Shown: piece by piece, positions 49,101-60,498 of the stretch
Position numbering within the stretch: the stretch's first letter is position 1
Layout: each line of letters starts with the position of its first letter
Origin: Furcasterigmium furcatum
Lineage: Eukaryota > Ascomycota > Sordariomycetes > Glomerellales > Plectosphaerellaceae
Length of the DNA: 64,000 nt
Assembly (NCBI GenBank): GCA_001599815.1
Contig: BCIA01000006.1
Location: 684,961-748,960 of the forward strand
Direction: 5' to 3'
Made by a program: the position numbers and the translations under genes
The notes under the pieces: generated by a model
Seen by the model: only the letters and a program-made list of their open reading frames with translations
Told to the model about the DNA's origin: nothing
Database searches by the model: none

Positions 49101-50627
49101 GATGGAGAGTGTCGGAAAGGCAAAAAGTCTTCGAGAGGTTGGTGTTCGGCTTGGTTGTGTAGATTTCAGTTGTGTAACTAAGCGCCAGAGGTTGGCAACG
49201 TACCACCGGGGAAAGGGTCCCTTTATACAAGGCACGCGAGCAAAGATGCCCAATGTGCCTATCTTTACATTCATCTATTAAATTTGGGGCTGGTGGCTTG
49301 GTAGATCGCAGTTCCATTGTCGCCCGCCTTCTTCACCGCTGATTCGTCTGCCATCATCGCGCTTCGGGCGTTTGCCGAAGCGTGGCGCTCGTCGCCTGGC
49401 AGACTGCTGCCCTGTGATTCGACCGACAAGAGCAGCAGAATTTCGGACCTGGGATATTTTTCATGGAGGCTGAAAGGCAGACTTGAGATGCCTGGGGGCG
49501 GGAGAGAGACACCGCTACCCCTGGGACACCTGGGTGGTTCCCATGCCCATGAGCCACTCGCGCCTTGCCTGACATGGAAGCTGCCTCGAACTAAAGCAGC
49601 CTCCTTCATGCAGCCCTTCGGCAGGGGATCGTTAGATTGTCTCTCAACGTCCCGAGGGTCGTTGACGACCGAAATCTCATTGGCTTACTTGGGGACGGCA
49701 TCAGCCGCAGGAGGCTTCGGATTTAAGTCCGACCAGCCAGGGCTGAGTCCAGAACCCAGGGACGTGGCACTACTAGTAGTGATGCCTAAATTAACATCCT
49801 CATCGCCCAATCGACCAGTCACATGAATTTGATTGCCTGGGCCCTCTGAAAATATGCCCCCCGGAGCTGGTAGATTGCGCGCGGGCTGCGCTGGATAAGC
49901 CTCACCAGCTTCGTTCTCGCGGTTCTGTGGGGAATTGTTCGCATTCGTGTTGGAGGAGTCTGGCGCCTGAGAAGTGGGGCTGAGCAGCGGGAAAGATGGA
50001 GGAAAGGAGAGGTCGAGAACTGGGAGATCGACCGCCGGGGGACTGCTGTAAGCCGCCAAGCGCCCTTATAGCTTATAGCTTGCGAGACGTTGCTGCATGT
50101 CACAGTGACCACGTGCCACCCCGTTGGCGTGCTCTCTGTCGACCCTGAGCCACGTTAGGCCCAGCACCAAGTGCCACACAATACCAGCGCACTCCAGTAT
50201 ATATGGAGCGGGCTGGGTGACTAGGGTCGCAGTTCTGAGTTTCAAGCTGCAAGGGGGCAAGTTTGAAGCTATCCTACATGTTGAATCTGTAGGCATACTA
50301 TTGAGGTAAAATGATTCGGTTGAAGACAAACAACAAGTAGTGCTCTAGGTCTCATGTCGCCGTTGGCCACCACATGGACTTACTTCTCATACAATCATGC
50401 AAGCACTTTCACTTCTCACTTACGGCCCGTGTTACAGACAGTCAGCACGCAGAAGCGGAGTAGCATCTTAAAGGCATGTAGTTGACGATGATCTTCCAAG
50501 CGACCCAGATGGTAATAAAGACCTTTTCCCTGATCTTAGAAAACACTGGTCTGAGTCCTAGCACTCGACTCGAGTAGACATTAAAGATGGCAGCAGTGCC
50601 AATGTTGACATTCTGTTAGAGAGGTAT
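49101..50627. other. Intergenic region, about 1.5 kb, no supported gene
   Basis: Several open frames of 100-170 codons exist on both strands (for example 49317-49826 on +, 49685-50059 on -), but none has a start ATG with protein-like features, and they overlap one another. The minus-strand frame at 49685-50059, rich in Pro, Ser and Asn, is the best candidate for a real exon, but I could not find a first exon for it. Confidence 0.4.
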
Positions 50628-52366
50628 TTAGATAGAGTTCGAGTTATCGGCACACGACCAAGCTCTCGCGCCCCCGCTAGCCTTGTAAGAATCAATGATG
50701 CCCTGGATGGCACCATATGTACCGGAAACCACGAGGAACGCGCCGAACACTATGAGCACCACAGAGATTCCAACCTGGAACGTCCACCCGAAAGTCCGCT
50801 GGCTCGGATCCTTTCCCCTGCCCCAGTTGTCGTAGAGCCACATCAAGCCTGGCGGGATGAAAACCATGAGCGTGGCAAAGAGCGCGCCGATGAGGGCAAT
50901 GAGGCTGCCAAAGATCGGCACGGCGCTGGCAATGATGTAGGCGATTCCACAGCATGCGAAAACGCAACCGAGCCAGGCGGACCAGTGCACGAAAGAGTTG
51001 GAGACGAGGTGCTTTGAGCCGCGCATGAAGCGGAGGAAGAAGTACTTGCTCGCCATCTGGAGAAGAGCTTTTGTCAGCGCCACAGGGTTTCGCACCATAG
51101 TAGGTCTGAATCAAGGTTGACTTACGTGTCCGTTGAGAACGGCACCAGCAAGAAGGCCCGGCAGGGCGATGCCGTAGCTGATCTGCTTGATCAGCTTTCC
51201 AGCCGAGCCGAGAGCTGGGGATGCAACATAAGAGCCGCAGAAGTAGTAGATGACGATGCCAACGACGATGTAGGCGACGGTCACGACAGTCTGGCAGAGG
51301 ACGAGCGATTTGTTGTACTGGCGGGGGTCGCGCATCTCAGCGACGATCGGGAAGAATAGGGGCGTGCCACCGTAGGCGAAGACGAAGGTAGAGACGGCGG
51401 CGACGGCTTGTTCGAAGGATGGGTGGCCGATGATCTTGTAGTCCGATACCCATGGGCCTTCTTGAGGGGCCATATCAGGGCGATCCTGGACACCGACGCC
51501 GATGGCAACCATGAAGGCTAGTGAGCAACTTGTTAGTATTCTTCGTGTCTATCAAACGTGCCATATGGCAAGCGTATATCATCGAATTGGCAAGGAAGGC
51601 AAACGATCTGGTTGGACTTACTTGCAACGAGCAAAGACACCACGCCAACCCAAGCCAGCCAGCTTAGGCGATGAAGAGTCCGAACTGCCGCACACGCAAT
51701 GACAAGAATAGCCGCTACAGCGACAAATATGGCGGTGCAAGCTCCGTGTGTCGAGAGGGCGTTGAATGCGATCGACATGCCGAGCATCCCAGAGCCGGAA
51801 GCGAAAATGAGAGCTAGAAAAGGAAGAGAAGATGCGTTAGCGGAGCGCAAAGCAGATCAGGGCAGAGTCCGAACTCTCCAAGCCTAACTCTGAGGTATGC
51901 GGACGTACAGAGAGTGAATGCGAGAGCCAGGACTTCGCGGCCGATGGGGCCGAGGACGAGGCCGACGGCATCGTCGACACCGTAGATCTCAGGATGTTTG
52001 AGCTTGAAGACACCGACGGTCCAGGCGCACCATGTCGTCGAGACTCCGATAGCAGCAAGGCAGATAATTCCGGGGACGAGGCCTAGCGCGTCGAAGGCGG
52101 AGGGAATTGACAGTACACCCAGGCCGACCTGGATCTTCATCATGAGACCGGCGGTAGCGACCCAACCGACCTATTTCGCCACACCAGATCGCGTCAGCTC
52201 CTTTGCCTGGAAGAAAGAGTCGCGTGGGTTGTCTTACACTGCGGTATCTGGGCCCTTCTTCGCTGAGTTCACCGAAGACGGCATCCTCCTTTGGCTGGGC
52301 CGAGACCTCGACCTGCTTCGTTGGGTGGTCATTGACCTCAGGATCAATCTCGTGCTGGACACCCAT
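50628..52366 (-). CDS. Amino-acid transporter, AAAP (Aa_trans, AVT/MTR-like) family
   Basis: Proton-coupled amino-acid carrier, 467 residues. Exons: 52366-52238, 52170-51909, 51813-51622, 51517-51126 and 51056-50628. A soluble N-terminus (MGVQHEIDPEVND) precedes VGWVATAGLMMKIQVGLGVL, the family's first helix with the conserved Gly-rich entry, then SIPSAFDALGLVPGII. Further helices, about eleven in all, include MLGMSIAFNALSTHG, SFEQAVAAVSTFVFAYGGTP and FFPIVAEMRDP, as in fungal neutral amino-acid permeases. The last exon encodes four helices from KYFFLRFMRG. Phase is kept at all joins. Substrate range and location (plasma membrane or vacuole) cannot be read. Confidence 0.92.
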
Positions 52367-53343
52367 GATGGACGAATCTTGTTCGTAAGGATATGGGAAG
52401 AGTCGGATTGTCTCGCTCCAGACAATGGATTCCTTGGCTGGACAGCCTATTGATGGTGTGGGAGGGCAGGTGAGCTTTATAGGAAGCCACTCCTGAGGTT
52501 TCTTCTCTGCTGCCCGATGAAATAGGCCGGATCGTCTCCGTACGGAGCTCGCCACGAGCCCGGTCGAGAAGCAAGACGATTCTGCCCAGACATGGGGTGA
52601 ACTAGGATCGTTATCGGGTAGTGTGTTCCGACTGCGGGGGACGGGCTTGGTCAAAGATGGGGTCCGGCCGGCCGGCACTCGGGCCGGCCTGTCGTCACTG
52701 GAGACGGAGACAGGTCGGCACAATACTCTAAGGCCCTAGGCCCAAACTTTGAAGTAGCTCCGGCCGGTGCCCGGCCCGTCTTCTTATCACCCAAGGGGCA
52801 CCATCGATACGGGCGCACAGAGCGTGTGCCGATCTGCCGGAGAATGGGCTTCTTGAGATAAGAAGCCGGACCTCGAGCTGCGATGGAAGAGCTGTAATCA
52901 GCCTGGATCATCCTCCACAACCCAAAGGTATGGTGAGATAGATAGCTTACATAGGCAGATCACGTACTTTCCATTCATCGTTACACAGTTACTAGTACTC
53001 GGACTATCCAGTACGGCGAAATCGCCCACCGCTTTGATGAGACCCCAATGTGCAAGTTGATTAGAAACTCTAGCTCCCGTATCATCCGTCTTGGCCGACA
53101 CTAGTCCAATCCCCCGCTTCCCTTCCCCAGGATGCCCCGTACCACCACAGTAGCATAGGGTATCGGCGTCCCAGCATCTCGGTATCGGTAAACCAGGTGT
53201 CCGTCACATACATGGACGCCGTCCTCGCTAGTGTAGCCCCGACCCGCACCGCTCCCACCGGCAATAGTCTCGCAGTGTCCGAAGCTATCTGCTTCGGGCA
53301 GGTCAAAGGTAATACTTTTGACTGGAGTCTTGCATTCCTCCCG
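52367..53343. other. Intergenic region upstream of the amino-acid transporter
   Basis: This 977-base gap between two minus-strand genes contains the transporter promoter. A GC-rich inverted motif pair is at 52663-52778. No gene was supported. Confidence 0.45.
52663..52778. repeat. Pair of GC-rich CCGG-type motifs upstream of the transporter gene
   Basis: TCCGGCCGGCCGGCACTC at 52663-52680, continuing into GGGCCGGCC, and TCCGGCCGGTGCCCGGCCC at 52760-52778 share the core TCCGGCCGG followed after a few bases by a GGCC-type run. Each is nearly self-complementary. They could be regulatory sites or chance GC-rich sequence. Confidence 0.35.
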
Positions 53344-55769
53344 CTAGACGTACCTCACCCTGAACTCGGTCGACACGAACCGGTCCCAGTCACCGGCGTA
53401 GTCTCGATCACCAAAGTTCTTCAGCGCATGTATGATGAACCGGTACCTGCCAGGCGGCGCCCACGACCCATCCGCCAGCCTGCCATCCCACGCGGACATC
53501 CACCCGATCGCACGGTGGTAGGTTCGCGGGTACGACGCGATGTTCCCCAGAGTCTCGTAACCGAGACCATTGTCGGTCTGCGCCGGCGCGGGGACCCGGC
53601 ATGACGGCGCGACCAGCTGAGCTTCGAGGCGGATCTCGGCGCTGCCTATGCCGAGCCATAGGAACTGATCCGGGAGCGCGCCGGGGGGCAACACGAGCTC
53701 CGACGTCTCGAGAGGGGTCCTGGCCCAGTCGGGGTGGGCGGCCGGCGCGGGGATCTGGACAATTGCCCCGTCCGGGAGGTCTGGGCTTCTGGGGTCGTCG
53801 TTGCGAGAGAGCGCCATTCGATCTGAGCGCATAACCGTGACGTTGCGCATGGCCGCAGCAACACCTACGTAGGGAAGTACGAGGTCTGTGCCGGCGTCGT
53901 TGGGAGTCTGGTCTACAAGAGCGATCCAGCCCGAGTATATCGGCAGGCTTGATATGTCGACGTTCTTGGGCTGGGTCACTGAGACTTGAACCTCGCCCTC
54001 CTCGCCCGGTAGGATCGTCAGCTCGGAGGGCGTGAAGACCAATGTTGCGGGAGCATCGCTGAGCTCGGGAGTGGACCGCTTGGTGGGTGTGTCTGGCCAC
54101 AATGTATCTGCGGTAAGGGCAGGCCGGTGGTTGAGGTGGTAGGTCACTGCCGTGTTGCCGTTGTTGCGGACCGTGAAGACTGCCTCGGGTATGAAGTGTT
54201 CCGTGTCGTTGAAAGAGAGTTGCGTTTCGCTCAATGTGACTTGTGAATACACGGCGTCGTAGGCCTGTACCATGCCTGCGCCCTGCTGCGGCACCGGGAG
54301 CAGGCCAGGGCTCAATACCGGCTCCCCGGTTGACCAGTCAATGTTTCCTCCCGGTTTAGCTGTCGACGTCAGGACGGCCTGAATGAGGGCCGGGTCGCGC
54401 GTCCCCCTTGCCTCTATGAGAAGCGCCACGATAGAGGCGAGCAGCGGGCAGGACATGGACGTGCCCGAGGAAACACCATATCCGCCTGGGATCGTCGACA
54501 GGATATTGCCCCCCGGCGCACCGACGTCCGGCTTGGGCTTAAGGTCGTATGTCGGGCCCCAGCTGGTGAAAGAGCTGACGGAGCCACCATTGCCCGTGTT
54601 CACCGGGTGGCTTACCTGTCCCGTGACTTCGTTGCGCGTGGGCATGCGCGTGTTTTGGAACGACGACACGGAGATGACGCCGTCGCCGGCCGAGGGAGAA
54701 CTGACTTCGAACATGCCGTGCGAGCCGCCTCCTGAGTTGCCTGCGGAGAATGTACAGGGCACACCGGCATTGACGATGCGAGAGACGAGGAGGGAGAATG
54801 GGTGCTGGCGCCAGCCGCTCGAGCCGCCGATGGACCCGGTAATGATGTCGCTCCCATCCTCGTAGGCCCTGCTAGCACCAGCCATCATGAGATCCGTCGT
54901 GGTGAACGAGGCGCAGCTGAATACGCGATACATGCCGATTTTGGCCCCGGGAGCCGCGCCGATGAAGCCGCGGGGATTCTCGAGTGCGGCGATGATTCCA
55001 GCGACGTGCGTGCCGTGTCCGAGGCAGGTCTCGAATGGATCATCATCCGGGACCGGCGGCTGGGTCCCGTCAAAAGCATCGCCGATGAGATCGGCGCCGT
55101 ACTCGACCAGACACCCAGGGCCGAAGCAGCCCCCGAGCGCCGGGTGGGTGTAGTCGATACCCGTGTCAACGATGCCGATGCGAAGCCCCTTGCCCGTGAA
55201 GCCCTCGGCATGGAGCTTGTCGACTTGCGTCATGACGTGAGGTGAATATCCCTCTTCACCGACTTGCCTGGCCTGGACGCCTGCCGAAGACTCGCTGTCC
55301 GACGTCCAGGTCAGATTGAGCTGAGGCGCAGGGATGAGCTCAACGGGCCAGAGGTTCTTCACCGCCGGGAGAGCTTGGACTCGGCGGAAAGCATCCCCCT
55401 CAGTGTCTCCATCGGCAAGCTTGAGGTTGAAAGAGGCGCCGCGGAATAGCTCGGAGTCGAGGCGGACACGCTCGGAGACGCTGGCCACGCCTGCTTGGGC
55501 GCTGAGACTCTCGATGAACGCCCCCGTGTCCTTCATCGTGTTCTGTCAGCAGGAGTACCTCCCAGAGATCCTCTTCCGAAAGGCAGCGCTGCAGCCGTAC
55601 GAGTGGATGCATGCGAACATCATACCTGGTCATCTGGCAACTCGACAATGTATGCGCCAGGGACAAACTGTCTATCGATGACAGGCTGTTCTTCATCGAG
55701 AGCCTGGGCCACCGCCACCCACTTTGAGCTGGCAAGAAGGACGGCCGAGATTCCAAGTGTGAGCTTCAT
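53344..55769 (-). CDS. Secreted subtilisin-like serine protease (S8A)
   Basis: Exons 55769-55626 and 55542-53344 give 780 residues. The signal peptide is MKLTLGISAVLLASS with a short hydrophobic core, followed by an I9-type propeptide (GAYIVELPDDQNT ... ESLSAQAGVASVSERV). The peptidase domain carries the triad Asp 174 (GIVDTGIDY), His 227 (GHGTHVAG) and Ser 410 (GTSMSCP), with the oxyanion Asn in SAGNSGG (about 316). A protease-associated-like insert is not apparent. The C-terminal part from about 450 is an Fn3-like/DUF1034 domain (LSFNDTEHFIPEAVFTVRNN, ILPGEEGEVQVSV), as in large fungal subtilases. N-glycosylation sequons (for example NVTV) support secretion. It is probably nutritional or pathogenicity-related; neither is shown. 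Confidence 0.95.
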
Positions 55770-57022
55770 TGTGTCTTCCTAAGCTCTAGTCTGAGAGCAA
55801 TGTCCGCTCAACATGGGGCTCTGTGCATGAGTCTCTTGTCGCCAACAGCGAGAGCCGATATATAGGCCTAGAGACGATCTCGCTGAACCATTGACCCTCC
55901 GGGTGGCCTTCCTATATTGGTTATCCTCTCCGTCATACGATATCACAGTCTTCCCCTGTCTCTCCACAGTCGATGGACACATGCACATGCAGCAGCCCCC
56001 CCGTAGTATGCCCCGCTGTACAGATCCATCAGCTGCGAGGTTGTGAGAGCGGCAATGGTGGGGCGGAGCTAAAGGAAAATGTGCGAGGTCCAGGGTAGAT
56101 ACAGTCGAGCATGTTTGAGTAAGATATCGCGGACAACCTGGAAGTACCATTTCCATATGTTCGACCCGTTGCCTTTGTGCATAGGACGCAATGAGGGACG
56201 GCCATGGACACATGCTCTAGCTCTCGTATCCCCAGAACCATCGCGCAGAATGACAAGCGGGAGGGCCATTGTCGTTCAGATAATTCTTTTTGAGGACTAC
56301 GGCAAGTCAATGCGCAAATCCTGAGACTGATATTCAGTTGAGTGAGAGGCCGTCTTAATGAGTCTGAGACTGGGAAGCCTAGCCGATGTGGCCCGTCGCA
56401 GTATTGGGGCATTTCGGACGAAGTGCCGCGGATATGGAAGAATAAGTGTCGACCGCCAAGACGATAACCATCACTGATCAAGTGAGGGGTTGAGTATGTG
56501 GTTGCGATCTCTCATCACTACCTTCTCTTTTGGGACGGACGGACGAACCTCAAATGGACGTCCGTGGCTGTGTTGCGTATGTCGTGCTAGGGGTTGCAGC
56601 AGCTCCCGATGCGCGTCAAGGATGCAAAACAGGGCATTTGTACGGATGTGGATCCTATCCATTGTGACATCTATCATTGTTCGCTTCCAGATAGTTATCT
56701 TTGAATAGCTAGTCCATGATAACAAGCGGTGGCGATCCTTCATCTCTCGGGTCAACACCCAGCGAGCACATCATCCATCGGCGATTCGGCCAGGGGATGG
56801 AGTACGGTTTTGGGGTTCCTTAGTTGGTATCTACACCACCGCGCCACCGCAACTCATCGTGATCTGTTATCTCTCTACAGTTGAGCCGCCGATGAGATCA
56901 ATGGTTCAACGAACTAGCTAGTTAACCGCATGGCAAACACGAAAGTCACTATTCCCATCAAAGAGAGGGAGTTCCGCCAATATACATCACAGGTTTACCT
57001 AGAGGAGGCAAATGACTTGAAC
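55770..57022. other. Intergenic region, about 1.25 kb
   Basis: It lies between the start of the protease gene and the stop of the F-box gene (both -). Frames up to 150 codons occur but lack features of real proteins. No repeat or RNA was recognised. Confidence 0.45.
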
Positions 57023-58690
57023 CTATAGACGTTTCCCCCTGCCTACCTTTTTATTGTCCAGGTTCGGCCTCATGTAATCCGGATCGAAAGCGTCATATCT
57101 CCGCCCGTGGCCCATGTAGACCAGATCATTGCCGGGATTGAACGGGCTTTCCCCCTCGCCGTAGACATAGCTCTCCGCCTCGCGGCTCACGCAGGTAAAG
57201 CGCGTCCTGCTCCGGCCCGGCTTCGTCTGCACGCGGATGGTGATCCGTGGTCTCTCCCCCGCTGGCCGCTGACGCCAGCCGAGTTCCGCGCTGTTCCTAA
57301 CGTCTGTCAATAACTCGCCGTACGAGCCTTCGCCGTCGGGCTGGACAAAGTACAGGAAGCTCAGTTCCACGGACTCGAGGGTGGGCGGCAGGGCCTTAAG
57401 CAGGGCCAGCAGGTCCGACTGCATGACGATGAACTCAACGAGGCCAAAGTGTCGAAGGCTCGACCAGACGTCGACTGGGAAGAGGTTTCGCAGGGGAACC
57501 CAGTACTCTAGCTTTGCGACGGGCGGCGCGTCGAGACCGAGCTTTTCCGGCTGAATGTTGGTGCATAGGCTCACGTGTTCCAGGCCCGGGGCCTGTGCAA
57601 ACGCGCGGCGGAGAGCGTCGCTGTGGAAGAAGTCCCGGCCCGAAAAGAGTTCACTGCCGACGTGGAGGGCCAGGTCAAGCCGCCGAACGTTGGGCTGCTG
57701 TAAAAAGGTCACGAGGTTGTCGTATTCCTCGTTCATGACGAGGCTGTCGTCTTCCTCTTTCTGCTCGGTAAAGATGTGGCAGTTGAGACCAGTGTCAAGG
57801 TAGTTTGAATCGACCACGAACTCGGTGATGGTGTTTGGTACCTCTGGCGACGGATTTCTGAAATGGGAGGCCAAGGCGCGGGTGACGACGCGAAAGCCAC
57901 GCCACTGGTTCTTGACATCCTCTTCTCGCCACGGTTCCATTTCAACAGCGAATGCGCGGCCGTCCCATTTAGTCCACTCGGTACACGCAGGCCAAGCACG
58001 GGGGATGGGGTACAGGAATCCGTGAGGCAGCGCGCGAATCATTGGGGTCTCGTAGAGTGGTCGCAGGTTCTTCCCGTGGGCAGCTGGCGTAAGCATGATG
58101 CGTTTAAGCCGGGGGAAACAAGTGATCCCGAGGAGGAGGGCCTCCGTTTCTGCGTCGGTACGTGCAGTGTGCTCCTGGGCTGGCTGGATCTTCCGGTACT
58201 CCTCCCAGGATCGCTTGACATCCAGGCGGTCCCTGACTTGAGCTGCTCTGGCAAGGTGGCCGTGGCCTTGGAAATCCTTGGGCTGCCATGTCTTCATTCT
58301 GTCAACAATCTCGGTGTACAGTTGCTTGTACCACGCCGGGACACCTTCCGGCGGCGGCGATTCACACGCGGAGAGATATGGATCCTCGTCGCTAGACTGG
58401 GGCGGGGGAGGATCGGTGATCCGCGCATCATCGTAGATGATCTCCGTGATTCCATGCCGAAGCCTGTCGTGCTGCGCGACCGCCTTGAACACCTCAATGC
58501 CGCGAGGGTGCGTGGACAGGAAGACGCGATCGAAGCGCAGGGGGGTCGCGTCGTGGATGGTCTTGCAGGTCAACCGTAGGTTCTTGATGTCGCTGTTCGC
58601 AAGGAGAGAGACAATATTGTTGTAAAGCTCGCCGGGGAACTGGAGGAGCAGGCGAGGCCCATTTCTTTGCGGCTGCGTGCCTGAGTCCAT
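57023..58690 (-). CDS. F-box-like protein, 555 residues
   Basis: Intronless; the ATG at 58690 gives MDSGTQPQRNG. An F-box-like motif lies near residues 15-60 (LQFPGELYNNIVSLLANSDIKNLRLTCK), which would bind Skp1 in an SCF ubiquitin ligase. The rest is a long alpha/beta region with leucine-rich-repeat-like segments (VRRLDLALHVG, LEHVSLCTNI, LRHFGLVEFIVMQ, LESVELSFLYF) common in fungal F-box proteins with unknown targets. The C-terminus is basic (NKKVGRGKRL). Such genes are numerous and rapidly evolving in filamentous ascomycetes. The frame continues upstream to 58762, but the 58690 start places the F-box normally. Confidence 0.85.
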   Translation of the reverse strand: MDSGTQPQRNGPRLLLQFPGELYNNIVSLLANSDIKNLRLTCKTIHDATPLRFDRVFLSTHPRGIEVFKAVAQHDRLRHGITEIIYDDARITDPPPPQSSDEDPYLSACESPPPEGVPAWYKQLYTEIVDRMKTWQPKDFQGHGHLARAAQVRDRLDVKRSWEEYRKIQPAQEHTARTDAETEALLLGITCFPRLKRIMLTPAAHGKNLRPLYETPMIRALPHGFLYPIPRAWPACTEWTKWDGRAFAVEMEPWREEDVKNQWRGFRVVTRALASHFRNPSPEVPNTITEFVVDSNYLDTGLNCHIFTEQKEEDDSLVMNEEYDNLVTFLQQPNVRRLDLALHVGSELFSGRDFFHSDALRRAFAQAPGLEHVSLCTNIQPEKLGLDAPPVAKLEYWVPLRNLFPVDVWSSLRHFGLVEFIVMQSDLLALLKALPPTLESVELSFLYFVQPDGEGSYGELLTDVRNSAELGWRQRPAGERPRITIRVQTKPGRSRTRFTCVSREAESYVYGEGESPFNPGNDLVYMGHGRRYDAFDPDYMRPNLDNKKVGRGKRL

Positions 58691-59452
58691 TGCGAGGATG
58701 ATGAAGGTGAAAGTGACATTGGTGCAGTGAGGCGCAATGACCAGAGCTTGGAAGGGGGGCAAGTCAGTGTTCTACTTACACCGAGGGTTACGCGACGTGG
58801 GGTGCCGACTGCTGACTGGTCGGAGGCCTGGGGGATCGCCTACTACAGGGTCAGTCAGCAATACCGGAGATACGTGTAAAGTGTGGAGTGATGGACGACG
58901 CTGGTGGTGCCAAGATGATCGTCATGGGAAGACATTCAACAGCTTTGGAGGGATTCTGTCGATGTATTCAACGATATAGCTTTTCATAAGTTCGGGTTAG
59001 TCAACGCGAGAAATAAGCCAAATACCCCTAGCATTAGGGAAAACTACTGCTGCGACATCCATGGATGATTATGGATTACTGTTGAGGCACGCATTATCAT
59101 CCATGGTGTTTAGCCTGGACAGTTTTCAGCTTGAAGATGGGCGTCCTTCCCTCTTCAAGCTGAACACTCGAAACATTCGTAATTGACTGAGCCAACATTT
59201 TGTTTTTGAGGCCGATATTCGCACTGACCAGTAGCCAGGAGGAAACTCCTATGGGTTCACAGGTCCTAGGTGAGCCCGAAGTACGATATCTTGGCGAAAC
59301 CCTCTCCCTCGGATCGGATGGGGATGATCGACTGCACTGTCTGAGGTATAGCTTAGTCAGCGGACCACGTCGGGACAATGCTGTGTCGCAAGTTCTCGTC
59401 GTCTCACCCGTCGCATGATCGACCACCATGACAAGCATCAAGGCCGGCCGCC
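58691..59452. other. Divergent intergenic region between the F-box and basic-ankyrin genes
   Basis: This 762-base gap lies between two start codons pointing outward. An out-of-frame ATG at 59428 precedes the ankyrin gene start by 25 bases and would form a short upstream frame. No further element was recognised. Confidence 0.45.
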
Positions 59453-60397
59453 ATGTTGGATACCCCGTCGCTGGAACGACGCCGCGCGCAGAACCGCGAT
59501 GCGCAGCGCAGGTTTCGTCGTAGGTGGAGACCCTTTCGCCCGTGCTTCCCGCAGCTAGGCTGACATTCTCTCCTTCCCTTTGGCGCAGAACGGCAAAGGA
59601 GCCAGGAGGACCGGCGATCCCGCGAGAGCGCGCTTGTCCATCAGCTCGACAACCCGGCACCGATCCGGGACGGAGAGGCGGAGGCAGGTGACGGCTTCGG
59701 GCGACCGCCGCCCAGCATGGTCTCGCTGCATGACCAGGCTGTTGGCCTGTCGTCGGACCGCAACCCCTTGACAACGGTGAGAGGCGCCTTCTATTGCGAG
59801 CGGAGTGGGTATGGCTCGTATTCACTACTAGACAACATCGTCACCATCAACATGGGCACCTCACCAGACAAGGAAACGGCCTCGTTTCCCCTTGAGGATT
59901 TCCCAGGCGGCGGCGGCGGCGGCGGTCGCCCAGTGCAAAGCCTGAGCAGTTCACGAGACGAGACGAGTAGCTCATCGGATGTCGGCACAAACGGCATGAG
60001 GACCAGCGCGCTCCACGTGGCGGCGCAAATGGGCCGCGACGGTATCGCGCGCATGCTCCTCCTCAACGGCGCCGACTGCGACCTCCGAGACCGCCTGGGC
60101 CAGACGCCGTTGATGCTGGCCACCATCGAGGGCCACGGGGACGTTGCCGGCCTGATGCTCACTCACGGGGCCAGCGTCGGTCTGATCGACCACCAGGGAC
60201 GGTCCGCCCTGCACTGGGCCGTCGCCCACCGGCGTGGCGACCTGCTGGCCATGCTGCTGAGCGCCTGCTCAGGCGACCGCGTCGCCCTGGACGCGCGCGA
60301 CGACGGCGACGACACGCCGCTGCACTTGGCCGTCAAGGGCGACTTCGAGCCGGGCGTGCAGATGCTCCTAGGGGCCGGTGCGAGCATGATGCTGTGA
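59453..60397 (+). CDS. Basic-region/ankyrin-repeat transcription regulator (bANK type)
   Basis: Exons 59453-59519 and 59589-60397 give 291 residues. The N-terminus LERRRAQNRDAQRRFRQR is a bZIP basic region of the fungal AP-1-like kind (Asn and Arg DNA-contact positions present). No heptad leucine zipper follows it. After a linker with a poly-Gly run come about four ankyrin repeats (residues 157-291: SALHVAAQMGRDGIARMLLL, QTPLMLATIEGHGD, SALHWAVAHRRGDL, TPLHLAVKGDFEPG). This bZIP-without-zipper plus ankyrin layout is known from pathway-specific regulators of secondary-metabolite clusters in ascomycetes. The intron splits the basic region, as in relatives. It is convergent with the short-chain dehydrogenase at 60499, a possible target. 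Confidence 0.88.
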
Positions 60398-60498
60398 GCT
60401 CGGGGTGAACACCAGACACAAAGCATCTCAAGGGAAGCATGGTCAAATACACTGTCCGTACATTAACTACGCCATGATCTAGAGTCTATACAACAAGA

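Noticed and set aside
49685..50059. Minus-strand frame of 124 codons, Pro/Ser/Asn-rich
   Set aside because: There is no ATG, a stop precedes it, and no upstream exon could be joined in phase. It is left as a possible unrecognised exon.
59908..59926. GGC trinucleotide run
   Set aside because: It is simply the poly-Gly linker of the basic-ankyrin protein, not an independent repeat element.
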